Positions 36,472 to 50,656 of a stretch of 64,000 nt of DNA are shown piece by piece (position 1 is the stretch's first letter; the number at the start of each line of letters is the position of its first letter). The stretch is taken from assembly GCF_045679555.1 (NCBI RefSeq), contig NC_092096.1, forward strand, positions 27,275,864-27,339,863, written 5' to 3'. The DNA is from Salvelinus alpinus. Taxonomy: Eukaryota > Chordata > Actinopteri > Salmoniformes > Salmonidae. Made by a program: the position numbers and the translations under genes. A model generated the notes under the pieces. That model was not told the origin of the DNA and did no database searches. It saw only the letters and a program-made list of their open reading frames with translations.

Positions 36472-38478
36472 CAGTTCTTTCCAACTGCTTACACACAAAA
36501 TCTTTTCATGTCACACGATTTTTGAAACCTCTCACTCAAAGTGCAAAACCATAAGCTATTTCTCAGCCTTTGACTCAGTTGTCAATTGCATAAAACACTT
36601 TTTTCAAAACACTACACACAATTCTCTACCTAAAACACAAAAATCTAACAGGAAGTGACTTGCTTTCCTTTTCCAAACACAACCAATCAAAATGCTACAC
36701 TTATTCACCATGTCACACACACACTCCTCACATGTGAAAACACTAATAGCTTAACTGATCACTAACCAATCACTGCTTTACTGTAGTATAGGCCTATAAA
36801 TAGGTAAAAGGTCAGATTACCTGTTTTGAACAATGGATGCCAACAATGGACAGAGAGCAAGAGGAGTAGGAGGGAGAGGAAGAGGATGAAGAGGACTAGG
36901 GCAAAGAAGAGAAGCCATCTCTGATGAGATTAGGGCAACACTTGTTGATCATGTGATCAACCACGGTTTGACCATGAGAGAGGCTGGACTGAGAGTCCAG
37001 CCCAACTTGAGTCGATTTACAGTGGCGTCCATAATTCGAACCTTCAGAAATGAGAACAGGTATGCAACTATCTAATGACTGTTTCAGCATTACAGTAATG
37101 TACTATAAAATACATATGACTGCATAGTATTGCATAAACATTTGTAGCTCGAAGCCATCCATTTACTGCACTGCATTGAATGAATGAGGTTGGTTATCAT
37201 GCTGTACTACCTTTTTTTGTACATTGTTTACAGTTCCTATGCTGAACACATACTGTGTTTGAATTCTGTACAGAGTGGAAAGGCAAAGACATCATGGAGG
37301 ACGAGGACGCTTGTTTACAGATGTACAAGAGACTGCAATTATAAATATGGTTTTGGCCAACAATGCAATTAGGATTCGAGAGATAAGAGAGCATATCTTG
37401 AATCATGACACCATATTTAACAACATCAATGCTGTAAGCCTGTCGACCATACAACGCATCCTCCAACGGCACCGAGTGACGATGAAACAACTTTACAAGG
37501 TGCCATTTGAGAGAAACTCTGACAGAGTCAAGAATATGCGACATGACTTTGTAGAGGTATGTATGCAACACTACTTCCAGTACTTCAGACATACCATATT
37601 TACTCATCTGTATATCCTTTTGTCTGTTACAGAGAGTATTGGAGCTGGATGCCCATGTAATTCGCCATGAATTTATTTACGTGGATGAGGTTGGCTTCAA
37701 CCTCACCAAAACCAGGCGCCGCGGAAGAAATGTAATAGGACAGAGGGCAATTACCAATGTCCCTGGACAGCGTGGGGGTAATATAACTATGTGTGCTGCC
37801 TCTGCCTCTCTTGCCTCTGTCCAAGGTTGGATACGCCATGCTGGGAGATACTTCCCTCGATGTTTGGCAAGAGAAAACGTATCTTGTGATGTGGACGAAG
37901 TATTGTGGCCAGACCCAGGCCGGAGAAGAGATGAGGCGTAGCTTAGCACTGGTGACTGCCCCCCCCCTACCAATTCCTGGACTGCCCCCCCGGGACCCCA
38001 CACACACAATTGTGTTTTTTACTGTATTCTAAAGAATATACTTTTGGTTTACATATGTTTATGGTTTTGTTGTATGCTACTGTATACAACAGTAATGTTA
38101 GGCCTAATAAATATGTTCTGTTTCTACATTGCATTGGTGTTTACAGTGTACTTGTTACCCCTCTCAGCAGATTACTTTCACTGTAGAGCATTGTATTGAA
38201 ATGTAGATATAAGCCTATGAAAGACCAAAGAGCTTTAGATTTAGAACAACAGTGTTTACATGGTATATCCAAAAATGTACTATTATGAAAGCAGTGTTTG
38301 CCATTTGATGCAAATGCTTCATTCTGACATGTGTTTATGGCATTTTGAATGCAGTGTTACATTTTGAAGGAGATGTGAGGCATTTTGCATTTTGTGTGTG
38401 CAGTTTTGGGAATTGTGTGTAGAGTTTTGAAAAAAGGAGACAGTTTTGAAAACATGCGTAAGCAGTTGGAAAAAACTG
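36472..38478 (+). mobile_element. IS630/Tc1-superfamily element with intron-containing transposase
   Basis: The ends CAGTTCTTTCCAACTGCTT (36472) and AAGCAGTTGGAAAAAACTG (to 38478) form an imperfect inverted repeat flanked by TA at 36470-36471 and 38479-38480. Subterminal sequence is rich in AAAACAC/TTTTGTG motifs. The total length is 2007 bp. The element holds one three-exon transposase pseudogene on the + strand. It is unrelated in its ends to the other Tc1 elements in the window. Confidence 0.85.
36833..37941 (+). pseudogene. IS630-like transposase, three exons, catalytic core deleted
   Basis: Inferred exons are 36833-37059, 37274-37556 and 37633-37941. Splice junctions are AACAG|GTATGC to TGTACAG|AG and AGAG|GTATGT to TTACAG|AG, and all joins keep one frame (272 codons). 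Exon 1 encodes a Gly/Arg-rich start (MDANNGQRARGVGGRGRG) with a TGA at codon 19 (36887-36889). Exon 2 carries a helix-turn-helix region ending near VSLSTIQRILQRHRV. Exon 3 has FIYVDEVGFNLTKTRRRGRN, where the Asp of VDE is the expected first catalytic residue. The sequence then jumps from ITMCAASAS directly to VQGWIRHAGRYFPRCLARE, which I take to be the C-terminal tail. The segment with the second Asp and the Glu is missing. The copy is non-functional by stop and deletion. Confidence 0.8.
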
Positions 38479-38971
38479 TAAAACAAATTATTTCTGTGAA
38501 CTGCATGACGTGAAATGGAACTGTTAAATGATACTCGATGTCTAAATGTGGCTTCTCTACGTCCTTCTCTCTGCTCTCTGCATGATCATTAACACTCATA
38601 CAACCCATCTCAGTACGGAGCACATTTCATAATGCATGTAGACCTATCATCTCATCACGGTAACTCTTTATCTTGTGACAGATAGGCCTACATTTCCTGC
38701 AACATAGTCTATGCTACAGTAATATAAAGACTGAATGCATGTCTAATTTACACATCTCCATCTGGCTTTCGGAGGTCACCTTATTTTTTAATTGTAAAGA
38801 TAGTTTTTTTTATTGCCGCTGCAGTTTTAAAACAGCGTATCACTCGAATATCATAGCTTTCAATCAGTTTAAATGTGAGCACTCTCTCACATTCTTTCTC
38901 TCTATCAAGTCCATTCAAATTGTATCCAGAATAGATCATTTGTTGAAGATTGATATATAGGCCTATATATA
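38479..38971. other. Intergenic, no gene seen
   Basis: AT-rich spacer between two transposons; no coding signal. Confidence 0.5.
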
Positions 38972-39407
38972 CAGTTGAAGTCGGAAGTTTACTTACACTT
39001 AGGTAGGAGTCATTAAAACTCGTTTTTCAACCACTCCTCAACCACACCACTTTCTTGTTAACAAACTATAGTTTTGGCAAGTCGGTGAGGACATCTACTT
39101 TGTGCATGACACAAGTAATTTTTCCAACAATTGTTTACAGATAGACTATTTCACTTATAATTCACTGTATCACAATTCCAGTGGGTCAGAAGGTTACATG
39201 CACTAAGTTGACTGTGCCTTTAAACAGCTTGGAAAATTCCAGAAAATCATTTCATGCCTTTAGAAGCTTCTGATAGGCTAATTGACATAATTTGAGTCAA
39301 TTGGAGGTGTACCTGTGGATGTATTTCAAGGCCTACCTTCAAACTCAGTGTCTCTTTGTTTGACATCATGGGAAAATCAAAGATATCGGCCAAGACCTCA
39401 GAAAAAA

Positions 39408-40082
39408 ATGGTAGACTTCCACATGTCTGGTTCATCCTTGGGAGCAATTTCCAAACGCCTGAAGGTACCACGTTCATCTGTACAAACAACAGTACGCAAG
39501 TATAAACACCATGGGACCACGCAGCCAGCATACCGCTCAGGAAGGAGACGTGTTCTGTCTCCTAGAGATGAACGTACTTTGGTGCGAAAAGTGCAAATCA
39601 ATCCCAGAACAACAGCAAAAGACCTTGTGAAGATGCTGGAGGAAACAGGTACAAAAGTATCTATATCCACTGTAAAACGAGTCCTATATCGACATAACCT
39701 GAAAGGCCGCTCCAAACCTGGCCAAAAGAGCACTCTTCCTTGGCTGAATGGAGAAATCTGGAAACTGATGAAAGAACGAGATCATGCTCTAAAAACAGCC
39801 CTAAAGTCCCAATTAGAGCATGACAGACGTAGGTTTACCATGTTGAGAAATAAGGTGATGAAAGAAATCAGACAGGCCAAGGCAAACTTTTTTATTAACA
39901 TAATTGGTGAAGCAAAGGGAAATTCTAAATTGATCTGGGAGAATCTAAAAAAGTTAACAGGGAAAGACCATAGTAACACCGCAAAAAGACTAGAAATCAT
40001 GGTGAATAACAATCTAACACAGGATGCAGCCAAAATAGCAATAGCCTTTTATTCCTACTTTTTGACTCTGTCAGGGTACTGA
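39408..40082 (+). other. Chimeric ORF: Tc1 DNA-binding domain fused in frame to LINE sequence
   Basis: An ATG at 39408-39410 opens 224 codons. About the first 101 are the two helix-turn-helix (paired-like) modules of a Sleeping Beauty-type transposase, up to LKGRS. The remaining ~123, from KPGQKSTLPWLNGEIW onward, are the pre-reverse-transcriptase region of the nested LINE, rich in Lys/Glu helices. The ATG depends on the same single-base change that shifted the native frame. There is no sign of selection in sequence alone; a chance fusion is the default reading. Confidence 0.6.
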
Positions 40083-41984
40083 CACAGAACCCCTCCCCTG
40101 GTTTCTTGGGCTCAGTGCTAGTGAATGACGCTCAACCTGTCTTCATCATAAGGGAGGTTTCTGAGTCAAAGGTGAACAAGGTGATTAGCTCACTAAAGAA
40201 CTCTAAAGTCAAAGATGTGTTTGGGTTGGACTCTATCTTTCTTAAAAACTACAAAGAGTCCCTCATTGGCCCCATTACTAAGGTCACCAACACATCTATT
40301 GGTCAGGGGGTGTTTCCAAGGGTCTGGAAGTCGGCCATATTAACGGCCATCTTTAAACCGGGTGACCCTGCTGACGTGAGTAACTACAGGCCCATTAGTA
40401 TACTACCTGTGGTGTCGAAGGTTGTTGAAAAGTGTGTAGCAGAATAACTGATTGCCCACCTCAACAACAGCCCCTTCACATTACACTCCATGCAGTTTGG
40501 CTTCAGAGCGAAACACTCCACAGGAACGACCAAATTCTTTCTTCTGGAAAATGTGAATTCCAAGATGGACAAAGAGGGCGTTGTTGGGACTGTGTTTCTG
40601 GACCTAAGGAAGGCTTTTGATACTGTTAACCATGAGGTTCTCATCACAAAATTGTCCAAGTTCAACTTTTCCCCCGATGCCTTGAGATGGATGAAATCAT
40701 ATCTCGAAGGCAGAACTCAGTGTGTCAGAGTGAGCAATGAGCTGTCGCCCACTCTTAGCTATGATGTGGGCGTGCCCCAAGGGTCAATACTGGGGCCCCT
40801 CCTGTTCAGCCTGTACATTAATGATCTGCCTTCTGTCTGTACTGGGTCTGAAGTTCAAATGTATGCAGATGATACAGGGATATATGTGCATGCAAATAGC
40901 AAACAACAAGCTGCACAAGAACTCACTACTGTAATGGTCCAAGTTACAAAATGGCTCAGTGACTCGTGTTTGCATCTCAATGGGCAACAGATGCTACTGA
41001 GCCAGATTCTATGTGTCAGGGGAGAAGCTCCAGGTGGTATCTGATTTTAAGTACCTTGGCATCATACTTGATTCCAACCTCTCTTTTAAAAAGCAGGTGA
41101 AAAAGGTAATTTAAATAACCAAATTCAACCTAGCTAATTTCCGATTTATAGGAAATTGTTTGACTACAGAGGTAGCAAAACTGTATTTCAAATCTATGAT
41201 ACTCCCCCACTTAACATACTTCTTGACTTGTTGGGCCCAAGCTTGCTGTACAACATTAAAACCCATTCAGTCTGTCTACAAACAGGCTCTCAAAGTGCTT
41301 GATAGGAAGCCCAATAGCCATCATCACTGTTACATCCTCAGAAAGCATGAGCTCCTGAGTTGGGAAAATCTTGTGCAATATACCGACGCATGTCTTGTAT
41401 TCAAGATCCTAAATGGGCATGCTCCCCCTCCACGCAGTACTTTTGTTAAACAGAAAACCCAAACATATGGCAGCAGATCCACAAGGTCTGCCATGACAGG
41501 TGACTGTATAGTTCCCTTAAGGAAAAGCACCTTTAGTAAATCCGCTTTCTCTGTGAGAGCTTCCCATGTCTGGAATACACTGCCATCAGACACACATAAC
41601 TGCACCACCTATCACACTTTCACAAAAAACATGAAGACATGGCTAAAGGTCAATCAGATTTGTGGACATAATCCCTAGCTGTGTATTGCTGCTTTCCATG
41701 TTGTCTTGTTGTCTGTAGCTTGTGAGGTGTGGAAACACTGTTGCGTTTATGGGTTTGTCTTGTTGCTTTTTGTGCTATGTTGCTCTGTCTGCATGCTATG
41801 TCTTGCTTGTTCTATGTTGCTCTGCGTGTGCTCACTGCTCATTGATTGTCTGTATTGTAATTGATTTTAAAAACCTGCCTAGGGACTGCGGTTGAAAAAT
41901 AGCCGGTTGGCTCAAACTGGCACTTTTACTGAAACGTTGATTACTGTGCACTGTCCCTGTAAAAATAACAATAAACTTAAACTT
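39713..41984 (+). mobile_element. 5'-truncated L2/CR1-group LINE with reverse transcriptase
   Basis: The 2.27-kb insert begins inside the pre-RT linker (KPGQKSTLPWLNGEIWKLMK). The RT domain has YRPISILPVVSKVVEK, FLDLRKAFDTVNHEVL (motif A, Asp), GVPQGSILGPLLF (motif B) and YADD at 40862-40873. The tail has FSVRASHVWNTLPSD, common in L2/CR1-type elements. It ends in AATAAACTTAAACTTAA instead of a long poly(A). Damage: a frameshift between 40082 and 40106, a TAA at 40445-40447, and more shifts after 41044. The empty site in sibling copies shows a loss of about 3 bp at the target and no duplication. The clade assignment is tentative. Confidence 0.88.
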
Positions 41985-42412
41985 AAGGAAGAAGCCACTG
42001 CTCCAAAACCACCATAAAAAAAAGCCAGACTACGGTTTGCAACTGCACATGCGGACAAAGATCGTACTTTTTGGAGAAATGTCCTCTGATCTGATGAGAC
42101 AAAAATAGAACTGTTTGGCCATAATGACCATCGTTTTGTTTGGAGGAAAAAGGGGGAGGCTTGCAAGCCAAAGAACACCATCCCAACCATGAAGCATGGG
42201 GGTGGCAGCATCATGTTGTGGGGGTGCTTTACTGCAGGAAGGCCTGGTGCACTTCACAAAATAGATGGCACCATGAGAAAGGAAAATTATGTGGATATAT
42301 TGAAGCAACATCTCAAGACATCAGTCAAGAAGTTAAAGCTTGGTCGCAAATGGGTCTTCCAAATGGACAATGACCCCAAGCATACTTCCAAAGTTGTGGC
42401 AAAATGGCTTAA

Positions 42413-43779
42413 TAACCTGTTTGGGATAGGGGGCAGCTATTTCACGTTCAGATGAAAAGCGCGCCCAGAGTAAACTTCCTGCTACTCAGGCCCGGAAGCT
42501 AATACATGCATATTATTAGTAGATTTGGATAGAAAACACTGAAGTTTCTAAAACTGTTTGAACGATGTCTGTGAGTATAACAGAACTCATATGGCAGGTG
42601 AAAACCTGAGAAAAATCCAACCAGGAAGTGGGAAATCTGAGGTTTGTGGTGTTTCAACTTATATTGCACTTCCTAAGGCTTCCACTAGATGTCAACAGTC
42701 TGTAGAACCTTGTTTCAGGCTTCTACTGTGAAGTGGGAGAGAATAAGAGCTGTTTGACTAAGGAGTCTGGCAGAAGGCCATGAGCTGGTCACGTGCGTGG
42801 CCGTGAGAGCGACCTGCGTTACATTGCATTTCTAAAGACAAAGGAATTGTCCGGTTGAAACATTATTGAAGATGTATGTTAAAAACATCCAAAAAATGTA
42901 TTCTATACATCGTTTGACATGTTTCTACGAACTGTAATATAACTTTTTGCACTTTTCGTCTGAACTTTCGCCTGGACTTGCCCACTGAGTTTGGATTTGT
43001 GAACTAAACGCGCTAACAAAAAGTAGGTATTTGGACATAGATTATGGACTTTATCGAACAAAACAAACATTTATTGTGGAACTGGGATTCCTGGGAGTGC
43101 ATTCTGATGAAGATCATCAAAGGTAAGTGAATATTTATAACGCTATTTCTGACTTTTACTGACTCCACAACATGGCGGGTATCTGTATGGCTTGTTTTTG
43201 TGTCTGAGCGCCGTACTCAGATTATTGCATGGTGTGCTTTTTCCGCAAAGCTTTTTTGAAATCTGACACAGCGGTTGCATTAAGGAGAAGTATCTCTTTA
43301 ATTCTGTGCATAACACTTGTATCTTTTTATCAAAGTTTATGATGAGTATTTCTGTAAATTGATGTGGCTCAATGCAAATTCGGCGGATGTTTTCGAGGCA
43401 CAACATTGCTGAACATAACGCGCCAATGTAAACTGAGATTTTTGGATATAAATATGAACTTTATTGAACAAAACATACATGTATTGTGTAACATGTAGTC
43501 CTATGAGTACCATCTGATGAAGATCATCAAAGGTTAGTGATTAATTTTATCTCTATTTCTGCTTTTTGTGACTCCTCTCTTTGGCTGGAAAATGGCTGTA
43601 TGTTTTTTGTGACTAGGCTCTGACCTAACATAATCATATGGTGTGCTTTCGCTGTACGGCCTTTTTGAAATCAGACACGATGGGTAGATTAACAAGAAGT
43701 TAAGCTTTAATTTGGTGAATTTCGCACTCTGCCTTTTCAGTGGATGTTGTCGAGGCGGAACCCCTAGCCTTAAGAAGTT
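42413..43779 (+). mobile_element. Non-autonomous TTAA-flanked (piggyBac-like) element with two ~410-bp modules
   Basis: The 1367-bp insert is flanked by TTAA at 42409-42412 and 43780-43783; sibling Tc1 copies have a single TTAA in GGCTTAAGGACAA. Its ends, TAACCTGTTTGGGATAGGGG and (inverted) AACTTCTTAAGGCTAGGGG, form a degenerate inverted repeat. Internally, GATGAAGATCATCAAAGG occurs at 43106 and 43516, marking two ~410-bp tandem modules. There is no ORF. TTAA target use is typical of piggyBac transposases; assignment to that superfamily is inference. Confidence 0.75.
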
Positions 43780-44050
43780 TTAAGGACAACAAAGTCAAGG
43801 TATTGGAGTGGCCATCACAAAGCCCTGACCTCAATCCTATAGAATATTTGTGGGCAGAACTGAAAAAGCGTTTGCGAGCAAGGACGCCTACAAACCTGAC
43901 TCAGTTACACCAGCTCTGTCAGGAGGAATGGCCCAAATTCACCCAACTTATTGTGGGAAGCTTGTGGAAGGCTACCCGAAACGTTGGACCCAAGTTAAAC
44001 AATTTAAAGGCAATGCTACCAAATACTAATTGAGTGTATGTAAACTTCTG

Positions 44051-44398
44051 TGTCACACCCTGACCTTAGAGATCCTTTTTATGTCTCTATTTTGGTTTGG
44101 TCAGGGCGTGAGTTGGGGTGGGCATTCTATGTTTTGTGTTTCTATGATTTTCTATTTCTATGTTTTGGCCGGGTATGGTTCTCAATCAGGGACAGCTGTC
44201 TATCGCTGTCTCTGATTGGGAACCATTCTTAGGTAGCTTTTTCCCACCGTTCTTTGACTTTGTTTAGGGCACATAGGCTTTGAGCTTCACGGTTTGTTTT
44301 TGTATGGTTTATTGTTTTTTGTCGGCGTCATTCTTAAATAAAGAAAATGTATGCTGACCACGCTGCACCTTGGTCCTCCTCCTTCAACAGCCGTGACA
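44051..44398. mobile_element. Solo LTR, 348 bp, with 5-bp target duplication
   Basis: The block starts TGTCACACCCTGACC and ends AGCCGTGACA, flanked by TTCTG at 44046-44050 and 44399-44403. The uninterrupted site (AAACTTCTGACCCACTGG) is seen in the sibling copies. An AATAAAGAAAA lies near 44336. It shares the terminal TGTCAC...GTGACA with the LTR at 27351-27903 but not the interior, so it is a different family. Confidence 0.87.
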
Positions 44399-44626
44399 TT
44401 CTGACCCACTGGGAATGTGGTGAAAGAAATAAAAGCTTAAATAAATCATTCTGCTATTACTATTACTACTACTATTATTCGGACATTTTACATTCTTAAA
44501 ATAAAGTGGTGATCCTAACTGACCTAAGACAGGGAATTTGTACTTGGATTAAATGTCAGGAATTGTGATAAACTGAGTTTAAATGTATTTGGCTAAGGTG
44601 TATGTAAACTTCCGACTTCAACTGTA

Positions 44627-45514
44627 GATGTTCTACCCTACCTCATTCAGGTAATACATTCAATGCAGTATTAGCCTTATATTTAGCTAATTAATAATGG
44701 ATTATGCATAATAAGCTTCTAATTTACAGCCTCTGTCTCTTGCGCAATACACACACACCTGTGCTCAGCTGGACTCTCTCCTTAAAAAAGTCTCCTTAGC
44801 TCTTGGAGTCCCATGCAGGAAAAGCTACACTATGATATCTTGCTAGACATTATGTTTTTTGTCATTTCTTATACCAATAGACTATTGGAAGAGGGATGCA
44901 AGCTCTTTGCTGAATGTTAAATATGCTCAGCCAATAGAACTCACAGGTAGTTTGAAAGAAGAGCAAATGCACATTGGCTGTAGGTTATAGCAGTTATTTA
45001 TTCAGACCCATAACCATTACATCATTGTGAAGAGAAGTGAAAGCATTCTGCATCTAATTCTAGTCCTATATAATTCAACAATGTCATTGGAATGATGAAG
45101 ATAAGGACAACAAAACTTATTTCATTTAACTGTTGAAAGCGAGGAAGGACTGAAGCAACAATAGAGAGAGAAAGAGGAGGTAGACTAATAACATTAGAGG
45201 AAATATTATAAAAGGTATATTTGAATCAGCCTACTAATTATACAAATTGTCCCTATTATATTTCAAAATGAAAATCAAATTCGCTAGCCGAACTTTGTTT
45301 GCCGTGTGTGCTGCACCAGAATCGCATGTTCTCTCCCTGCTTTATCATGGTTTGAAAGATTCCAGTCCATATAATACAGTACAATACAATACAATACAGT
45401 GCAGTAATACAGATCACACTGAAAAAGATTAGCCTACTGGAGCTAGTTTCAATGATTTACCCAGGGAGCATAGCTACATCTACGGCACAATCATTTGGCC
45501 TTTTTTTTTGGCTT
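44627..45514. other. Intergenic, no gene seen
   Basis: AT-rich unique-looking spacer; no coding signal. Confidence 0.5.
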
Positions 45515-45874
45515 GGGCTCATTAAATATCTTCAATGTAGGGCTCATTAAATATCTTCAATGTAGGGCTCATTAAATATCTTCAATGTAGTGCTCATTAA
45601 ATATCTTCAATGTAGGGCTCATTAAATATCTTCAATGTAGGGCTCATTAAATATCTTCAATGTAGTGCTCATTAAATATCTTCAATGTAGGGCTCATTAA
45701 ATATCTTCAATGTAGGGCTCATTAAATATCTTCAATGTAGGGCTCATTAAATATCTTCAATGTAGGGCTCATTAAATATCTTCAATGTAGGGCTCATTAA
45801 ATATCTTCAATGTAGGGCTCATTAAATATCTTCAATGTAGGGCTCATTAAATATCTTCAATGTAGGGCTCATTA
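45515..45874. repeat. 25-bp AT-rich minisatellite, ~14 copies
   Basis: The unit GGCTCATTAAATATCTTCAA + TGTAG repeats nearly perfectly; a few units have TGCTCATT. Confidence 0.95.
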
Positions 45875-46181
45875 GGCTCAGGTAGCATCAGGCTTGAATT
45901 TTCCATCAAAGCTCTAAACAAATCCAGACAAAGGCCTATTTATATGCTTTATAAGCTTTTGAAGTACTCTTCCAGTTCCAGGAAATACTCGGTTACACGG
46001 GAGAAAAGTGATTTATTCTCGGGAATGAAACATTTCTAAAGAAAGAATTCCCCCCCAAATTCCTTGTGTGTGTGTTGGGCCAGGCTTCCTCCCATTCTTC
46101 CCCTGCTGCTCTGTGTTCGTGCTGTCATGGCTGGAGCTCAGGACAAGGCTACAGCGCCGCTGGCATCCACCCCAGCACAGC

Positions 46182-47841
<1,660 letters not shown>

Positions 47842-49091
47842 CAATCTCTCAATTTCAATTTCAATTTAAGGGGCTTTATTGGCATGGGAAACATATGTTT
47901 ACATTGACTAAGCAAGTGAAGTAGATAATAAACAAAAGTGAAATTAACATTAAAAATGAATAGTAAACATTACACTCACAAAAGTTCCAAAAGAATAAAG
48001 ACATTTCAAAAGTCATATTATGTTTATATACAGTGTTGTCATCATGTGCAAATAGTTAAAGTACAAAAGGGAAAATAAATAAACATACATATGGGTTGTA
48101 TTTACAATTGTGTTTGTTCTTCACTGGTTGCTCTTTTCTTGTGGTAACGGGACACGAATCTTCCTGCTGTGATTGCACACTGTGGTTTTTCACCCAATAG
48201 ATATGAGAGTTTATCAAAATTGGATTTGTTTTCTAATTCTTTGTGGGTCTGTGTAATCTGAGGGAAATATGTGTCTCTAATTTGGTCATACATTTGGCAG
48301 GAGGTTAGGAAGTGCAGCTCAGTTTCCACCTCATTTTGTGGGCAGTGTGCACTTAGCCTGTCTTTTCTTGAGAGCCAGGTCTGCCTTTGGCGGCCTTTCT
48401 CAATAGCAAGGCTATGATCACTGAGTCTGTACATTTTGGGTCAGTCACAGTTGTCAGGTATTCTGTCACTGTGTACTCTCTGTTTAGGGCCAAATAGCAT
48501 TCTAGTTTGCTCAGTTTTTTTGTAAATTCTTTCCAATGTGTCAAGTAATTATCTTTTTGTTTTCTCATGATTTGGTTGGGTCTAATTGTGTTGCTGTCCT
48601 GGGTCTCTGTGGGGTCTTTTTGTGTTTGTGAACAGAGCCCCAGGACCAGCTGCTTATGGGACTCTTCTCCAGGTTAATTTCTCTGTAGGTGATTGCTTGG
48701 TTATGGAAGGTTTGGGAATTGCTTCCTTTTAGGTGGTTGTAGAATTGAACGGTTCTTTTCTGGATTTTGATAATTAGTGGGTATCGGCCTAATTCTGCTC
48801 TGCATGCATTATTTGGTGTTTTACGGATATGTTTTGCAGAATTCTGCATGCAGAGTCTCAATTTGGTGCTAGTCCTATTTTGTGAATTCTTGGTTGTTGA
48901 GCGGACCCCAGACCACACAACCATCAATGACAATGGGTTCTATAACTGATTCAAGTATTTTTAGCCCGCTCCTAAATGGTATGTCGAATTTCATGTTCCT
49001 TTTGATGGCATAGAAGGCCCTTCTTGCCTTGTCTCTCAGATCGTTCACAGCTTTGTGGAAGTTACCTGTAGAGCTGTTGTTTAGAATGAGG
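47842..49091 (-). mobile_element. Non-LTR retrotransposon, 3' part, interrupted by a Tc1 element
   Basis: On the minus strand this is the C-terminal region of a LINE ORF, in broken frames. Blocks are DLRDKARRAFYAIKRN, ILESVIEPIVIDGCVVWGPL, TPNNACRAELGRYPLIIKIQ and YRLSDHSLAIEKGRQRQTWL, then a CHKK/YHKKRAT tail. The 3' end carries repeated TTGAAA (AATTTCAATTTCAATT on the + strand), a microsatellite-like terminus. The 5' side is cut by the Tc1 element at 49094; a short continuation appears from 52538 to about 52590. Fragments of the same family end occur at 52651-52725 and 62768-63075. Confidence 0.8.
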
Positions 49092-49321
49092 TACAGTTGA
49101 AGTCGGAAGTTTACATACGCCTTAGCCAAATACATTTAAACTACATTTTTCACAATTCCTGACATTTAATCCTAGTAAAAAATCCCTGTCTTAGGTCAGT
49201 TAGGATCACCACTTTATTTTAAGAATGTGAAATGTCAGAATAATAGTAGAGAGAATGATTTATTTCAGCTTATGTTTCTTTCATCACATTCCCATTGGGT
49301 CAGAAGTTTACATACACTCAA

Positions 49322-50353
<1,032 letters not shown>

Positions 50354-50656
50354 TATGTCAAGGTAGGAGGCACTGAGTTTGAAGGTAAGTCTTGAAATAC
50401 ATCCACAGGTATACCTCCAGTTGACTCAAATGATGTCAATTAGCCTATCAGAAGCTTCTAAAGTCATGACATAATTTTCTGGAATTTTCCAAGCTGTTTA
50501 AAGGCACAGTCAACGTAGTGTATGTAAACTTCTGACCCACTGGAATTGTGATACAGTGAATTATAAGTGAAATCATCTGTTTGTAAACAATTGTTGGAAC
50601 AATTACTTGTGTCATGTACAAAGTAGATGTCCTAACTGACTTGCCAAAACTATAGG

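Larger units (their letters stand above)
39368..44029 (+). pseudogene. Sleeping Beauty-type transposase, broken by insertions
   Basis: The native ATG is at 39368-39370 (start [11 protein letters not shown]). A one-base gain after the A run near 39410 shifts the frame. The paired-like DNA-binding region then reads [20 protein letters not shown] and [20 protein letters not shown]. The gene is cut by the LINE after KGRS, resumes at 41985 (NVL*SDETK region near 42080, with WSD changed by a TGA), and has [16 protein letters not shown] before the TTAA element. It resumes at 43780 with [20 protein letters not shown] and ends at the TAA 44027-44029. It cannot produce a transposase. Confidence 0.9.
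38972..44624 (+). mobile_element. Sleeping Beauty-type Tc1 element B with three nested insertions
   Basis: The ends CAGTTGAAGTCGGAAG (38972) and CTTCCGACTTCAACTG (to 44624) are flanked by TA at 38970-38971 and 44625-44626. The transposase is on the + strand. The span of 5653 bp drops to about 1.65 kb, the normal size, once three inserts are removed: a LINE (39713-41984), a TTAA-flanked element (42413-43779) and a solo LTR (44051-44398). Inner direct repeats lie near 39178 and 44040/44400. Confidence 0.95.
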
